Positions 36,561 to 43,895 of a stretch of 64,000 nucleotides of DNA are shown piece after piece. The notes below the pieces were generated by a model. That model was not told the DNA's origin, did not search any database, and saw only the letters and a program-made list of their open reading frames with translations. Each line of letters begins with the position of its first letter. Positions within the stretch are counted from its first letter, which is position 1. A program made the translations under genes and the position numbers. The stretch lies in assembly GCF_900113315.1 (NCBI RefSeq), contig NZ_FOZG01000003.1, forward strand, positions 62,001-126,000. The letters are read 5' to 3'. The stretch comes from Sphingomonas jatrophae. GTDB lineage: Bacteria; Pseudomonadota; Alphaproteobacteria; Sphingomonadales; Sphingomonadaceae.

Positions 36561-37999
36561 TGGCCGCGCTGAAGCCATTCGCGATGCCAAAATGGGGCAT
36601 CGAGATGACCGAGGGCACCATCGCCGAATGGCTGGTGGCGGAAGGCGAGCCGTTCGAGCGTGGCAAGGTGCTGACCGCGATCGAGACGGACAAGATCACC
36701 AACGAGGTGGAGGCCGAGGCGCCCGGCCAGTTCGCCCGCATCGTCGCGACGCCGGGGCAGACCTACCCGGTTGGCGCGCTGCTGGCGGTGCTGGCGGACG
36801 GACCTGCAACGGATGCCGAGATCGAGGCCTTCCTGTCGACCTTCAAGGCGGCCGACGCGCTCGGCTCCGCCGGACGCGACACGGCGCCGCCAGTGCCGCC
36901 GGAGCCGGCCCCTGCGGCAGCTCCGGCCGCGACGACCATCCCGGACGACGTGAAGATCAGCCCGGCCGCGCGACGACTGGCGGAGGATCGCGGGATCGAT
37001 GTTGGCGCGATCGCCGGCAGCGGCAAGGGTGGGCGGATCAGCCTGCAGGATGTCGACCAGGCGGGCCGCCCGCCGGCGGCCGGCTATGGCGGCGCGCCCG
37101 TCTCGATCGCGGTCGAGGACGGGGATATCGAGACCGTCTATGCCTCCCCGCTCGCCAAGCGGCTGGCGCGGCAGCACGGCATCAACCTGTCCGGCATGCC
37201 CGGCAGCGGCCCGCGTGGGCGCATCTGCAAGGCGGACGTGCTGGCAAAGCTGCCGCCCGCCGCGGCACCGGCGCCCGCGCCCACCATGTCTCAGGCGCCT
37301 GCGGCCATGCGGCCGGCGGCCGAGATCGTGCCGATGGACAAGATCCGCCGCATCGTCGCCCGCCGGCTGACCGAAGCCAAGCAGGCCATCCCGCATTTCT
37401 ACGTGCGGATGGAGGCACGCGCCGATGCGCTGGTGGCGCTGCGTGCGCAGGCCAACCTGTTCCTCGGCGCCAGGATCTCGATCAACGACTTCATCGTCCG
37501 GGCAGCCGCCCTGGCGCTGGTCGAGGAGCCGGAGTGCAATGTGCAGGTGCACGGCGACACAATCCACCGCTTCGCCTATGCGGACGTGGCGGTCGCCATC
37601 GCCAGCGACAAGGGGCTTGTCACGCCCATCGTGCGCAATGCCGAGGCGCTGCTGCCGCAGGAGATTGGCGAGCGCACCAAGGTGCTGATCGCCCGTGCGG
37701 CGGCGGGGCGGCTGAGCCATGAGGACATGGACGGCGGCAGCTTCACCGTATCGAACCTCGGCATGTTCGGGGTCGACGGGTTCGATGCGATCATCAATCC
37801 GCCGCAGGGCGCCATTCTGGCGGTGGGCGGCAGCCGCCGCGTCTTTGCCGAGCAGGCGGACGGATCGGGTGCGTTCGAGAGCCGTATCGCCTTCACCCTG
37901 TCGTGCGATCACCGCGCGATCGATGGCGCGGCGGGTGCGCGGTATCTGGCGGCGCTCAAGCGGTTGATCGAGGCGCCCGAGGCGCTGTTCCGTCGGTGA
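36560..37999 (+). CDS. Dihydrolipoamide acyltransferase (E2) with two peripheral-subunit-binding domains
   Basis: A 479-residue E2. One lipoyl domain (1-80) has the lipoylated Lys45 in IETDKITNEVE. Two E3/E1-binding domains follow in tandem: residues 132-166 (KISPAARRLAEDRGIDVGAI) and 193-229 (YASPLAKRLARQHGINLSGM), separated by a Gly/Pro linker. The catalytic domain (about 255-479) ends with LSCDHRAIDGAAGARYL, His451 and Asp455 being the acyltransferase motif. Most bacterial E2 chains carry a single binding domain, so the duplication is unusual. No E3 (lipoamide dehydrogenase) gene is present; E3 must come from elsewhere. Confidence 0.93.
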   Translation: MAALKPFAMPKWGIEMTEGTIAEWLVAEGEPFERGKVLTAIETDKITNEVEAEAPGQFARIVATPGQTYPVGALLAVLADGPATDAEIEAFLSTFKAADALGSAGRDTAPPVPPEPAPAAAPAATTIPDDVKISPAARRLAEDRGIDVGAIAGSGKGGRISLQDVDQAGRPPAAGYGGAPVSIAVEDGDIETVYASPLAKRLARQHGINLSGMPGSGPRGRICKADVLAKLPPAAAPAPAPTMSQAPAAMRPAAEIVPMDKIRRIVARRLTEAKQAIPHFYVRMEARADALVALRAQANLFLGARISINDFIVRAAALALVEEPECNVQVHGDTIHRFAYADVAVAIASDKGLVTPIVRNAEALLPQEIGERTKVLIARAAAGRLSHEDMDGGSFTVSNLGMFGVDGFDAIINPPQGAILAVGGSRRVFAEQADGSGAFESRIAFTLSCDHRAIDGAAGARYLAALKRLIEAPEALFRR

Positions 38000-38006
38000 C
38001 GAGCGC

Positions 38007-38025
38007 GGCGGGGCTCAGCCCCGCC
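38007..38025. terminator. Bidirectional hairpin between convergent genes
   Basis: GGCGGGGC and GCCCCGCC pair perfectly around TCA, the complement of the SnoaL stop codon. Placed 7 bp after the E2 stop between convergent genes, it probably terminates both. No T-run. Confidence 0.55.
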
Positions 38026-38419
38026 CCGCCGCCACGGCGCGGTGGACCAGCGCCGGATCGAAATAATAGGGCTTGATCTCGGCCACCTTGCCGTCACGGA
38101 AACGGGTCGCCTCCGCCAGCGGGATGCGGAACTCGCCCGCCTCGTCGCGCGCCAGCATCTCGACCAGCACGATCACCCAGTCGCCGCCCGCAGTCATCTG
38201 CACGTGGTCGAGCCCGGCGACGGGCATCATGCCCATAACCTTCTCGAACAGCTGCCGAAGTCCGTTACGACCGGCATAGACCCCCTCGAACGGCAGACCG
38301 GGCGCCTCGGTGGCGAAGAAGTCGTCGCACAGCATGTCGCGCACTGCCGGCCAGTCGCCCGCGGCGCACAGTGCATAGAGCTTGCGCGTTTCCTCGAGAT
38401 TGCGCTCTTCGATGCTCAT
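38015..38419 (-). CDS. SnoaL/NTF2-like small protein (1)
   Basis: A 134-residue alpha+beta barrel protein of the SnoaL-like (NTF2) fold: MSIEERNLEETRKLYALCAA, then WPAVRDMLCDDFFATEAPGL, LRQLFEKVMGMMP, and a final strand region FRDGKVAEIKPYYFDPALVH. ATG 38419 is used because the frame farther upstream lies inside the next gene. Fold members include isomerases, dehydratases, hydrolases and small oxygenase beta subunits; here its role is unknown. Last gene of a three-gene operon headed by a Rieske ferredoxin. Confidence 0.82.
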   Translation of the reverse strand: MSIEERNLEETRKLYALCAAGDWPAVRDMLCDDFFATEAPGLPFEGVYAGRNGLRQLFEKVMGMMPVAGLDHVQMTAGGDWVIVLVEMLARDEAGEFRIPLAEATRFRDGKVAEIKPYYFDPALVHRAVAAGRG

Positions 38420-38429
38420 CAGCGTTCTC

Positions 38430-38843
38430 TCAACCCTGACGGTGGATGTTGCGGAAGCTGCGGCTCTTGAACAGCCAGCGACCGTCGATTTTGATGCAGA
38501 CATCCTCGTAGACGCCCCGGTCGCGCTTGGTCGCGCCGCCCTGATCATAGACCTCCGAGGTGTAGGAGCGCACCCGCGCCGTATCGCCGTCCACCTCGAT
38601 CGAGCCGGGATTGGCGACGAACACGATGCCGGGATAATGCGACATCGCATCCTTCCACGTCGCGACGATCGCGTCGCGGCCCTGCTTCTCGCCCCACTCC
38701 GGATAGTCGGGCAACGCCCAGCTGGCATCCTCCGCCCATGTCGCGCCCCACGCATCCGCATCGTTGCGGACGACGGCATCGGCATAGGCATCGATCAGTT
38801 CGCGGATCGCGAGGCGATCTTCGACAGGCCCGGTGAACGGCAT
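38430..38843 (-). CDS. SnoaL-like protein (SnoaL_4 type)
   Basis: A 137-residue NTF2-fold protein: PVEDRLAIRELIDAYADAVV, DADAWGATWAEDASWALPDY, and the C-terminal GVYEDVCIKIDGRWLFKSRS. GGAGAGGGAA precedes ATG 38843. This subtype is often found next to Rieske oxygenases and SDRs and resembles oxygenase beta subunits in fold, so it could be an accessory or isomerase subunit. It lies 10 bp before the other SnoaL gene. Confidence 0.82.
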   Translation of the reverse strand: MPFTGPVEDRLAIRELIDAYADAVVRNDADAWGATWAEDASWALPDYPEWGEKQGRDAIVATWKDAMSHYPGIVFVANPGSIEVDGDTARVRSYTSEVYDQGGATKRDRGVYEDVCIKIDGRWLFKSRSFRNIHRQG

Positions 38844-38919
38844 TTCCCTCTCCTTTTCGGCTGGCCTCAGGCCTAGACGCATCCGGCGCCCGGCGAAGCT
38901 GGCCAAAAGGCGGGCGGGC

Positions 38920-39282
38920 TCAGGTCCGTGGGCGGACGGGCAGATGCTCCGGCCCCGGTGCTTCGTCCGGCACGGCGACCTCGATCCCGCCTGCCCCGTC
39001 TTCCCGCACCTCGAACACCATCAGCGACGGGTACGAGCCGCCCAGACACCGCCCGCTCGCCAGCTCGAAGCGGGCGCCGTGCAACGGGCACATCACGGCA
39101 CCGCGCCGGATGCGGCCGGTCGACAGTTCCGAAGCTGCGTGCGTGCAGCGATCGATCGTCGCGTGCAGCCGGCCCTCGACCCGCGCGAGCAGCACGGGCC
39201 AGCCCGCCACCACGACGCCGAGCGAGCCGCCCTCTGCCACTTGGTCCGCGCCAGCCGCACGGTGAAACGTCGATGCCATCAT
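38920..39282 (-). CDS. Rieske [2Fe-2S] ferredoxin
   Basis: A 120-residue electron carrier. Ligands are C46-x-H48 (CTHAASE) and C65-x2-H68 (CPLHGARFELASGRC), with the glycine/proline loop typical of Rieske ferredoxins of ring-hydroxylating oxygenases. ATG 39282 is used because GAGAGGCAGAT precedes it (ATG 39279 is the second choice). It probably feeds electrons to one or more of the three Rieske oxygenases in the window. No ferredoxin reductase is nearby. Confidence 0.88.
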   Translation of the reverse strand: MMASTFHRAAGADQVAEGGSLGVVVAGWPVLLARVEGRLHATIDRCTHAASELSTGRIRRGAVMCPLHGARFELASGRCLGGSYPSLMVFEVREDGAGGIEVAVPDEAPGPEHLPVRPRT

Positions 39283-39330
39283 ATCTGCCTCTCGAGGGCG
39301 GGTGCTTGTGCGCCCGCCGAAACCGCTGCA

Positions 39331-39350
39331 ATCCCCCAAAATGACTAGGT
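39331..39350 (+). promoter_or_regulatory. AGGTG-type site in a divergent promoter
   Basis: ATCCCCCAAAATGACTAGGT followed by GCGG; right arm CTAGGTG is identical to 41317 and 50588. The left arm is degenerate. It lies 62 bp before the SDR at 39413 and 48 bp before the ferredoxin operon start on the other strand. Confidence 0.3.
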
Positions 39351-39412
39351 GCGGCAAGCCGTCGATCGGCAGAACGCCTGCGGCGCCAGAGACTGGACGA
39401 GGAGCTTCAGCC

Positions 39413-40096
39413 ATGTCGACCATCGTTATCACGGGTGCCAATCGCGGCGTCGGGCTCGCGCTGACGCGCGCATATGCCGAAGCGGGGGATCAGGTGCACG
39501 CGCTCTGCCGGGATCCGGACGGTGCGGCCGCGTTGCATGAGCTTGGCCGGGCGACCGGGCGGGTGACGGTCGGCCGGATCGACATCGCCGACAAGGCCTC
39601 GATCGATGCAGCGGCGGCGGCGGTCAGCGGACCGGTGGACATTCTCATCAACAATGCCGGCATCCTGGCAGGCGAGGACCAGTCGCTGGACGGCGTCGAC
39701 CTCGATGTCTGGATGGAGGCGTTCCGCGTCATGGCGATCGGCCCCTTCCTCGTCAGCCGCGCCTTTCTGCCGCAGCTGGAGCAGGCAGGCGGACGGATCG
39801 CCTTCCTGTCGAGCCAGCTCGCCGCGTCGACCTGGCCCTATGGCGGCCATTATGCCTATTCCAGCGCGAAGGCGGCAGGCAATCGCGTCGCGCAGATCCT
39901 TGCCATCGACCTGAAGGACAAGGGCATTAGCACCGTCGTGCTGCATCCCGGCTATGTCCAGACGGACATGGGCGGGCCGACCGCGGACATCACCGCGGAG
40001 GAGAGCGCCGCGGGGATCGTCCAGGTCATCGCCAACGTCACGCCGCAGACGAGCGGCCGATTCATGAAGTGGACTGGCGAGCCCCACCCGCTCTAG
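39413..40096 (+). CDS. Short-chain dehydrogenase (C-factor-like)
   Basis: A 227-residue short SDR starting MSTIVITGANRGVGLALTRA, with GAGGAG upstream of ATG 39413. It carries LINNAGILAGEDQ, AFLSSQLAAS, and YAYSSAKAAGNRV (the Tyr-x3-Lys active site), and ends RFMKWTGEPHPL, typical of the C-factor/sniffer subgroup rather than the classical 250-residue SDRs. It lacks the usual DGG tail. It is transcribed on its own and converges on the acyl-CoA dehydrogenase at 40123. Confidence 0.88.
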   Translation: MSTIVITGANRGVGLALTRAYAEAGDQVHALCRDPDGAAALHELGRATGRVTVGRIDIADKASIDAAAAAVSGPVDILINNAGILAGEDQSLDGVDLDVWMEAFRVMAIGPFLVSRAFLPQLEQAGGRIAFLSSQLAASTWPYGGHYAYSSAKAAGNRVAQILAIDLKDKGISTVVLHPGYVQTDMGGPTADITAEESAAGIVQVIANVTPQTSGRFMKWTGEPHPL

Positions 40097-40122
40097 CAGG
40101 CGGGGCCGCGCGGACAGCCCGG

Positions 40123-41214
40123 CTACGCCACCAGCTGGCTATAACCTGAAAGCTCGCTCTGCGGATCGCCGAACAGGTTGGCGAGCAGCAGGATGCGCTT
40201 GTGGCCGTGGCCGATGGCCAGTTCATCGCTCACGCCCATGCCGCCATGGAACTGGATGCATTCCTCGCCGAGCTTCAGCGCATTCTCGCTGATGAAGGCC
40301 TTGGCGCCCGCCACCGCGGCGCGGCGCATCGGATCGGCGGGAGCCAGCATGGCGCGGTAGAGGTGCGAGCGTGACTGCTCCATGCGCACGTAGAGCTGCG
40401 CCATGCGGTGCTGGATCGCCTGGAACCCGCCGATCGGCTGGCCGAATTGCCGGCGCGTGCGCACATGATCGAGCGTGGTCGCCAGCAGCAGCTCCATGAT
40501 GCCGACCATCTCGGCGCAGCTCGCGATCCGCGCCTCGTCGAACACCGTCTCCAAAGCGGCCAATGCATCGCCGGGAAGCCGCTCGGCCTCCGCACCGTGC
40601 ATGTACAGCTCGCAGGCGACGCTGCCGTCCGTCAGGCGATAGTCGCGGCGCTCAAGCCCTGCGGCATCCGCCCGGACAAGCCAGAGCACGATCTCGCCGG
40701 CGCTGCCGCCCTCGCGCGCACTGACGAGGTAGGCGTCGACACTCGCCCCGGCGAGCACGAACGTCTTGGTGCCATGCAGCAGTCCAACACGCGTCTCGCA
40801 GGCGACCGACGCGGGATTGTAGCGGCTGCGCGGCTCCGCATGAGCCAGCGCCAGCCGCGCCTCGCCCGCAATGATGCGGCCGATCCACGCATCCCGCTGC
40901 GCATCGCTGCCGGCCTGCTCCAGCAACCGGCCAGCAAGCATGAGGTCGCTCAGCCAGGGCTCGATGCAGAGGCCGCGACCGAGCTGCTCCGCCACCGTCG
41001 CGATCTCGACCGCGCCCCCGCCAAGGCCGTCATTCTCCTCCGCGAAGGGCAAAGCCAGAAGGCCGAGTTCGGCGAGCATCGTCCAGTTGTCCCGCGCGAA
41101 GCCGGCGGGATCCCGCCGGTCAGCCGTCCGCCGTTCGGCGCCGGATCGGTCGCTGGCGAAACGGGCCACGAGATCGCGCAGCATCGTCTGCTGCTCGTCC
41201 AGATCGAAATTCAC
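40123..41214 (-). CDS. Acyl-CoA dehydrogenase, probable non-catalytic partner subunit
   Basis: A 363-residue ACAD-fold protein. GTG 41214 is chosen because GAGG stands six bases upstream and the product starts MNFDLDEQQTMLRDLVARFA. It has the ACAD N-terminal bundle (LALPFAEENDGLGGGAVEIA), middle beta domain (LLHGTKTFVLAGASVDAYLV), and the late IQFHGGMGVSDELAIGHGHK. The usual C-terminal catalytic Glu region is replaced by RILLLANLFGDPQSEL. This matches the beta chain of heterotetrameric ACADs of steroid and terpenoid degraders, and the catalytic partner is likely the divergently encoded protein at 41386. Confidence 0.87.
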   Translation of the reverse strand: MNFDLDEQQTMLRDLVARFASDRSGAERRTADRRDPAGFARDNWTMLAELGLLALPFAEENDGLGGGAVEIATVAEQLGRGLCIEPWLSDLMLAGRLLEQAGSDAQRDAWIGRIIAGEARLALAHAEPRSRYNPASVACETRVGLLHGTKTFVLAGASVDAYLVSAREGGSAGEIVLWLVRADAAGLERRDYRLTDGSVACELYMHGAEAERLPGDALAALETVFDEARIASCAEMVGIMELLLATTLDHVRTRRQFGQPIGGFQAIQHRMAQLYVRMEQSRSHLYRAMLAPADPMRRAAVAGAKAFISENALKLGEECIQFHGGMGVSDELAIGHGHKRILLLANLFGDPQSELSGYSQLVA

Positions 41215-41298
41215 GTTGCGCCTCGTGTCGCCAAGCCAGTGCGCCCCCGCCCCCTGCCGGAGCGACGACCCGAGCGACCATAAGAAGCCGTGCGCTGC

Positions 41299-41323
41299 CA
41301 CCTACTCGGCTTTCGGCTAGGTG
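41299..41323. promoter_or_regulatory. Inverted CACCTA/TAGGTG site between divergent acyl-CoA dehydrogenases
   Basis: CACCTA at 41299-41304 and TAGGTG at 41318-41323 form a perfect 6-bp inverted repeat with a 13-nt spacer. The inner GCTTTCGG is also found in the 29890 site. Spacing differs from a lux box, so this may be a variant or a second type of site. Confidence 0.35.
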
Positions 41324-41385
41324 CGCGCTCAGCCTATCGTTTCTGGCAGCGACCTTCGCAGGGTCGCCGGTGTTACACGATCGTC

Positions 41386-42594
41386 ATGGATTTTCAGCTC
41401 TCTCCTGCAGAACTCGCCTTCAGGGACGAGGTGCGGGCGTTCCTCGACGAGCGCCTGCCCGATCACCTGCGCGCAGGCGCCACCGCCACGCCGACCGTCT
41501 TCGCCGAGCCCGACCTCGGGCGCGAATGGCAGCGCATTCTGCACGAGCAGGGCTGGCTCGGTTATCATTGGCCTGTCGAGCATGGCGGCACCGGCTGGAG
41601 CCCGGTGCAGCGCTACATCTTCGAGAAGGAATGCGCGCTCGCCTCCGCGCCGGGCCTGCCGGTGCTCGGCCTCAAGCTGCTGGCGCCTGTGCTGTGGACG
41701 TTCGGCACGCCCGAGCAGAAGGCGCATTACCTGCCTCGCATCCTGACGGCGGAGGATTATTGGTGCCAGGGCTTCTCCGAGCCCGGGGCGGGATCGGATC
41801 TCGCCAGCCTGAAGACGAGCGCGCGGCGCGAGGGTGACCGCTACATCGTCAACGGCAGCAAGATCTGGACGACGCACGCCCACTTTGCGGACCATCTGTT
41901 CTGCCTGGTGCGCACGGACGCAGCGGTGAAGCCGCAGGCGGGCATCAGCTTCCTGCTGATCGACATGAACCAGCCCGGCATCACCGTCCGGCCGATCATC
42001 GGCCTGGCCGGCGATCATGAGGTGAACGAGGTGTTCCTCGACGAGGTGGAGGTGCCTGTCTCCGATCTCGTCGGCCGGGAAGGCGACGGCTGGACGATTG
42101 CCAAGTTCCTGCTGGAGAATGAGCGCGGCGGATCCTGCTTCGCACCCGAGCTGCTCGCCGTGCTGAGCCGGCTGCGCCAGGACGCGGCGCAGGAGCCGGA
42201 CGGCTATGGCGATGCGCTGATCCAAGATGCGTCGTTCGCGCAGGATCTGGCACGGCTGGAGCTGTCGGCGCAGGCGCTGGAGATGACCGAGCTGCGCATC
42301 CTCGCCGAAGTGGCGCAGGGGCGGAAGCCGGGGCCGCAGACGTCGCTGATCAAGCTTGTCGCCTCGTCGCTGCGGCAGGACGTGGATGCGCTGGCGATGC
42401 GGACCTACGGCCACGCCGGGCTTCAGCTCTCCACCCGCCGCCCGCTCTACGGCAACGACAGTGACGAGCCGATCGGCAGCAAGGCCGCGCAGATCGCCGC
42501 GCCCGCTTACCTCAACAGCCGCGCCTGGACGATTTTCGGCGGCAGCAACGAGGTACAGATGAACATCATCGCCAAGACGGTGCTGGGCCTCTAG
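41386..42594 (+). CDS. Acyl-CoA dehydrogenase, probable catalytic subunit
   Basis: A 402-residue ACAD with MDFQLSPAELAFRDEVRAFL, the FAD loop CQGFSEPGAGSDLASLKTSA, IVNGSKIWTTHAHFADHLFC, and the C-terminal SRAWTIFGGSNEVQMNIIAK carrying the GGSNEVQ region where FadE-like enzymes keep their active Glu. It starts 171 bp from the divergent ACAD at 41214. The probable product is an enoyl-CoA from a bulky ring-linked acyl-CoA; the substrate is an inference from context. Confidence 0.9.
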   Translation: MDFQLSPAELAFRDEVRAFLDERLPDHLRAGATATPTVFAEPDLGREWQRILHEQGWLGYHWPVEHGGTGWSPVQRYIFEKECALASAPGLPVLGLKLLAPVLWTFGTPEQKAHYLPRILTAEDYWCQGFSEPGAGSDLASLKTSARREGDRYIVNGSKIWTTHAHFADHLFCLVRTDAAVKPQAGISFLLIDMNQPGITVRPIIGLAGDHEVNEVFLDEVEVPVSDLVGREGDGWTIAKFLLENERGGSCFAPELLAVLSRLRQDAAQEPDGYGDALIQDASFAQDLARLELSAQALEMTELRILAEVAQGRKPGPQTSLIKLVASSLRQDVDALAMRTYGHAGLQLSTRRPLYGNDSDEPIGSKAAQIAAPAYLNSRAWTIFGGSNEVQMNIIAKTVLGL

Positions 42595-42617
42595 CCCGCA
42601 CCGCCTCTGGCGCTGGG

Positions 42618-42636
42618 CCGCGGATCAGATCCGCGG
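42618..42636. terminator. Palindromic hairpin between convergent genes
   Basis: CCGCGGATC and GATCCGCGG form a perfect 9-bp inverted repeat around a single A; the Rieske stop codon lies inside. Likely bidirectional terminator for the converging ACAD and Rieske genes, though the one-base loop means it would open by one or two pairs as RNA. Confidence 0.4.
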
Positions 42637-43794
42637 TGCCGGGCCCTGCTTGCCGTTCATGTACCATTGCAGGGTTTCGTGGAAGAACTGGTTGCCGCGC
42701 TCGTTCCGGCCCAGCACGATGCTGTCATGCGCCTGCGCCTTGAGGCCCTTCTGCAGCTCGAGGCCGATCAGATAGTCCTCCTTGTAGGTCACGTCGCGCA
42801 GGAACTCGATCATGGCCTCCAGCTGCGCGCGATCCTCGTCGTCGCGCGGCGCCTCGCGGCGAATGTAGGTCAGCACCGTGCGGTTCTCCTCGGGCGTCGG
42901 CCCGGGGAAGAGCTGCGCAATCTGCGCAATTTCAGGCGCGAGAAAGGCGGAAACGTTGGGGAACAGGATGCGGACGAAGTCGAACCCCTTGTTTTCCCGT
43001 GCCGACCACTCGCCGCGCGGCACATCCTTCAGGTCACCGATCGACACCTGCGGAAAGCCGATGCGGATGTGCGGGCCGAAGCTCTCATAATGGGTGACGT
43101 TGGACGGCGTCCGCGGATGGATCGTCGTCGGGTGCAGCGAGGCGAAGTGATAGCCTTCGAGATAGCCGTCGAACGCGATCTTCCAGTTGGCCCCTTGGAT
43201 CTCGCGGCTGCCGAGATAGGTCCAGTTCTTCAGGTCCGCCGCCTCGAAATCGTCGAGCATGCCCTGAAAATAGCCGTCAACGTCGATCGGCGCGCCGGGC
43301 GTCAGCACGACGAAGATCATGCCCGCACGCTCCTCGCACGGCAGCGCGCGGAGCGGGCGCGTGCTCTTGTCGAGGTCGCCAAACTTGGCGCGATCGGACA
43401 CCGCCAGCAGCTTGCCGTCGAGCCCGAACGTCCAGCTATGATATTTGCAGGTGAAGCGCGCACAATTGCCGTGGCCGTCATTCGCTACCGGCGCGCCGCG
43501 GTGCGAACAGACGTTGAGAAAGGCGTGCGCCACGCCGGCCTTGTCGCGCGTGATGAGGATCGGCAGGCCGAGTGCGTCCATCACCTTGTAGTCGCCGGGC
43601 TTCGGCAGCTCGCAGGTCAGCGCCAGCATCAGCGGCACCTGCTTGAAGACGGTGTCGATCTCGCGCTGCCAGATGGCGCGGTCGAAATAGGCGTCGGTCG
43701 GCACCGTGGTGATGCGGTCCGACTGGAAGGTTCGGTCATTCTCGACATAGTCGAGCAGGATCTCGGCAACGTCGCCGATGTCGTGGCGGTCCAT
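42625..43794 (-). CDS. Rieske aromatic-ring-hydroxylating oxygenase, alpha subunit type (2)
   Basis: A 389-residue terminal oxygenase. ATG 43794 gives MDRHDIGDVAEILLDYVEND. The Rieske cluster is C96-x-H98 and C116-x2-H119 (VCSHRGAP ... FTCKYHSWTF). The mononuclear iron site is FDGYLEGYHFASLHPTTI, with the carboxylate likely in YKEDYLIGLELQKGL. The protein is only distantly like the other two Rieske proteins in this window, so it probably acts on another position or intermediate. It is transcribed away from the acyl-CoA synthetase; a strong dyad lies between them at 43854. Confidence 0.92.
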   Translation of the reverse strand: MDRHDIGDVAEILLDYVENDRTFQSDRITTVPTDAYFDRAIWQREIDTVFKQVPLMLALTCELPKPGDYKVMDALGLPILITRDKAGVAHAFLNVCSHRGAPVANDGHGNCARFTCKYHSWTFGLDGKLLAVSDRAKFGDLDKSTRPLRALPCEERAGMIFVVLTPGAPIDVDGYFQGMLDDFEAADLKNWTYLGSREIQGANWKIAFDGYLEGYHFASLHPTTIHPRTPSNVTHYESFGPHIRIGFPQVSIGDLKDVPRGEWSARENKGFDFVRILFPNVSAFLAPEIAQIAQLFPGPTPEENRTVLTYIRREAPRDDEDRAQLEAMIEFLRDVTYKEDYLIGLELQKGLKAQAHDSIVLGRNERGNQFFHETLQWYMNGKQGPAPRI

Positions 43795-43853
43795 GATCGT
43801 CCTCGTGCGCGCAAGGGAGCGGTGGATAGCACCAGAGCGGCCGGGCGCCCGCA

Positions 43854-43873
43854 AGCTGTCGCGAATGACAGGT
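43854..43873. promoter_or_regulatory. Lux-box-like dyad between Rieske and acyl-CoA synthetase genes
   Basis: AGCTGTCGCGAATGACAGGT: left arm AGCTGTC and right arm GACAGGT pair at six of seven positions around GCGAAT. It is the best symmetric site in the window, one mismatch from ACCTGTC/GACAGGT, and is followed by G as in the other sites. Confidence 0.45.
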
Positions 43874-43895
43874 GGTCGGCGGCGCCTGCCATCCT

